Assembly: GCA_964558665.1 (NCBI GenBank)
Contig: CAZLFA010000005.1
Coordinates: 1 to 64,000, forward strand
Direction of reading: 5' to 3'
Origin: CAZLFA01 sp964558665
GTDB taxonomy: Bacteria > Desulfobacterota > Syntrophia > Syntrophales > PHBD01
DNA length: 64,000 nucleotides
The notes below the pieces were generated by a model. That model did not search any database and was not told the DNA's origin. It saw nothing but the letters and a program-made list of their open reading frames with translations. Below are positions 63,244 to 64,000 of the stretch, piece by piece; positions within the stretch are counted from its first letter, which is position 1; the number at the start of each line of letters is the position of its first letter. Position numbers and translations under genes: made by a program.

Positions 63244-63276
63244 CAAAAAAGGGGTTAGAATTTAATTTCCAACCCC
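63244..63276 (-). terminator. Terminator after tRNA-Leu
   Basis: On the minus strand GGGGTT ... AACCCC is followed by six T. It ends transcription of tRNA-Leu and separates it from the Pit operon. Confidence 0.75.
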
Positions 63277-63312
63277 CATTTTCAAGTGAGAAAACTCACC
63301 CTCTTTCCTATT

Positions 63313-63399
63313 TGGTGCCGAAGCCGGGACTTGAACCCGGACGAGCGGTGCTCACTACCCCCTCAAGATAGCGTGTCTACCATATTCCACCACTTCGGC
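63313..63399 (-). tRNA. tRNA-Leu(GAG)
   Basis: On the minus strand the acceptor GCCGAAG pairs with CTTCGGC, the loop TTGAGGG gives anticodon GAG, a long variable arm is present and CCA is encoded (about 87 bases). Typical position next to secG. Confidence 0.94.
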
Positions 63400-63504
63400 A
63401 CTATGTATTACTCAGCTATACAGTTTTAAACTTGCAAATGATTGCTACATTTTCAGGAACATTTTGTCAACCCGAAAAGTATTTCAGGTACCTTTATTGC
63501 TGAA

Positions 63505-63852
63505 TTACTTGCCGGGCGAAGGCTGTGCCTGCTGCGTAGTTGCCGGCGGAGCTTGAGGCACCTGCGCGCCGGTTTTGCTGTCCTGTTGTTTAACTGCTCC
63601 CTTCATCAGAGATCCGCCACTTGCATTGTTGAATGTCGGATGCGAAAGAGCCAGTGATGTCAGCATAAAAATGATGGCTATCCATGTGGTCATTTTGCTT
63701 AAGAAAGTAGCAGGACCGCTACTTCCAAACACTGTCTGGCTTGATCCGCCAAAGGCGGCTCCCATACTGGCCCCCTTGCCTGCCTGAAGCAGAACCACCA
63801 TAATCAAAACAACACAAACTATAACATGTGTGACTGTTATCAATATTTGCAC
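63505..63852 (-). CDS. secG: Preprotein translocase subunit SecG
   Basis: A 115-residue membrane subunit with two helices. VLLQAGKGASMGAAFGGSSQ is diagnostic. The GTG at 63852 follows AAGGAG; the longer frame from 63891 has no ribosome site. The tail is Gln/Pro-rich. Close to tpiA as in most relatives. Confidence 0.93.
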   Translation of the reverse strand: MQILITVTHVIVCVVLIMVVLLQAGKGASMGAAFGGSSQTVFGSSGPATFLSKMTTWIAIIFMLTSLALSHPTFNNASGGSLMKGAVKQQDSKTGAQVPQAPPATTQQAQPSPGK

Positions 63853-63895
63853 TTTATTGCTCCTTAACCAGTAAATTAGTCGGTTACACAATACT

Positions 63896-64000
63896 TCAAT
63901 GTATTATTATTTTAAGGAAGGATTCTATTTCTAAGCTTGCTCCTCCTACCAATACACCATTGATATCCGGCATTTCCATAAGCCCTTTTATATTATCGGG
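63896..64000 (-). CDS. tpiA: Triosephosphate isomerase, C-terminal part
   Basis: The last 34 residues, NIKGLMEMPDINGVLVGGAS and LEIESFLKII, are the TIM C-terminus with its phosphate-binding GVLVGGASL loop. The N-terminal part lies beyond the window edge. Confidence 0.9.
   Translation of the reverse strand, partial: PDNIKGLMEMPDINGVLVGGASLEIESFLKIIIH

Overview
The window looks like a chromosomal segment of an anaerobic deltaproteobacterium (Desulfobacterota). A Syntrophales-type relative is my best guess from protein style: an orphan COG1900/DUF39 homocysteine-biosynthesis protein, Pit/DUF47 phosphate uptake, a c-di-GMP riboswitch on pilus genes, a lone biotin carboxylase, and a NifX-like/DUF134 pair. 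No rRNA, 16S-type marker or complete prophage is present, so the taxonomy is inference.

Layout. (1) 1-3.1 kb, minus strand: a NifX/NafY-like protein, a DUF134 regulator broken by one in-frame TAA, a CbiX-type chelatase and a Pif1-like helicase with a C-terminal WYL domain. (2) 3.3-26 kb, almost all plus strand: an accessory region of small, mostly unlinked genes. It holds an Mrr restriction enzyme, three toxin-antitoxin modules (HigBA, Phd/RelE, VapBC), two DUF3795 proteins, exported or lipoprotein unknowns, cupins, AraC regulators, alpha/beta hydrolases, a ZIP transporter and a pyrimidine-dimer glycosylase. Several intergenic stretches resemble decayed integron attC sites, and two gene blocks start and end with complementary core-like heptamers or decamers, so part of the region may be an old cassette array. 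(3) 26-27.7 kb: a biotin carboxylase (minus) and tRNA-Gly(CCC). (4) 27.8-39.3 kb: the conserved translation/RNA operon rimP-nusA-infB-DUF503-rbfA-nrnA-truB-rpsO-pnp-M16 peptidase-dut, with three RNA hairpins placed where autoregulation is expected: a terminator-like attenuator before rimP, a hairpin before rpsO and a long hairpin between rpsO and pnp. (5) 39.4-41.1 kb: the COG1900 protein and an FtsB-like protein. (6) 41.2-53.6 kb: a type IV pilus region with pilMNOPQ on plus, facing a minus-strand minor-pilin operon (DsbC-like isomerase, fimT, pilV, pilW, pilX, pilY1, Ig-like membrane protein). The minus operon is preceded by a clear c-di-GMP-I (GEMM) riboswitch. (7) 53.6-59.5 kb, plus: TPR protein, M24 peptidase, GcvH, LipM-like octanoyltransferase, rpsU, LOG-family hydrolase and holA. 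(8) 59.5-64 kb, minus: OmpA-like and coiled-coil envelope proteins, a YacP-like NYN nuclease, Pit and its PhoU-like partner, tRNA-Leu(GAG), secG and the 3' end of tpiA.

How the parts fit. The strongest regulatory story is the pilus locus. The riboswitch would let c-di-GMP set expression of the whole minor pilin/PilY1 operon, while a second strong promoter-like sequence between riboswitch and first gene could give a basal, signal-independent supply. The first gene is a DsbC-like isomerase, and the largest product is a PilY1 with about 32 cysteines, which suggests a dedicated folding helper. PilQ of the same locus appears to lack the usual N1 domain and PilP lacks a lipoprotein cysteine, so the secretin/alignment complex may be built differently. 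GcvH next to a LipM-like enzyme suggests a compact protein-lipoylation entry point.
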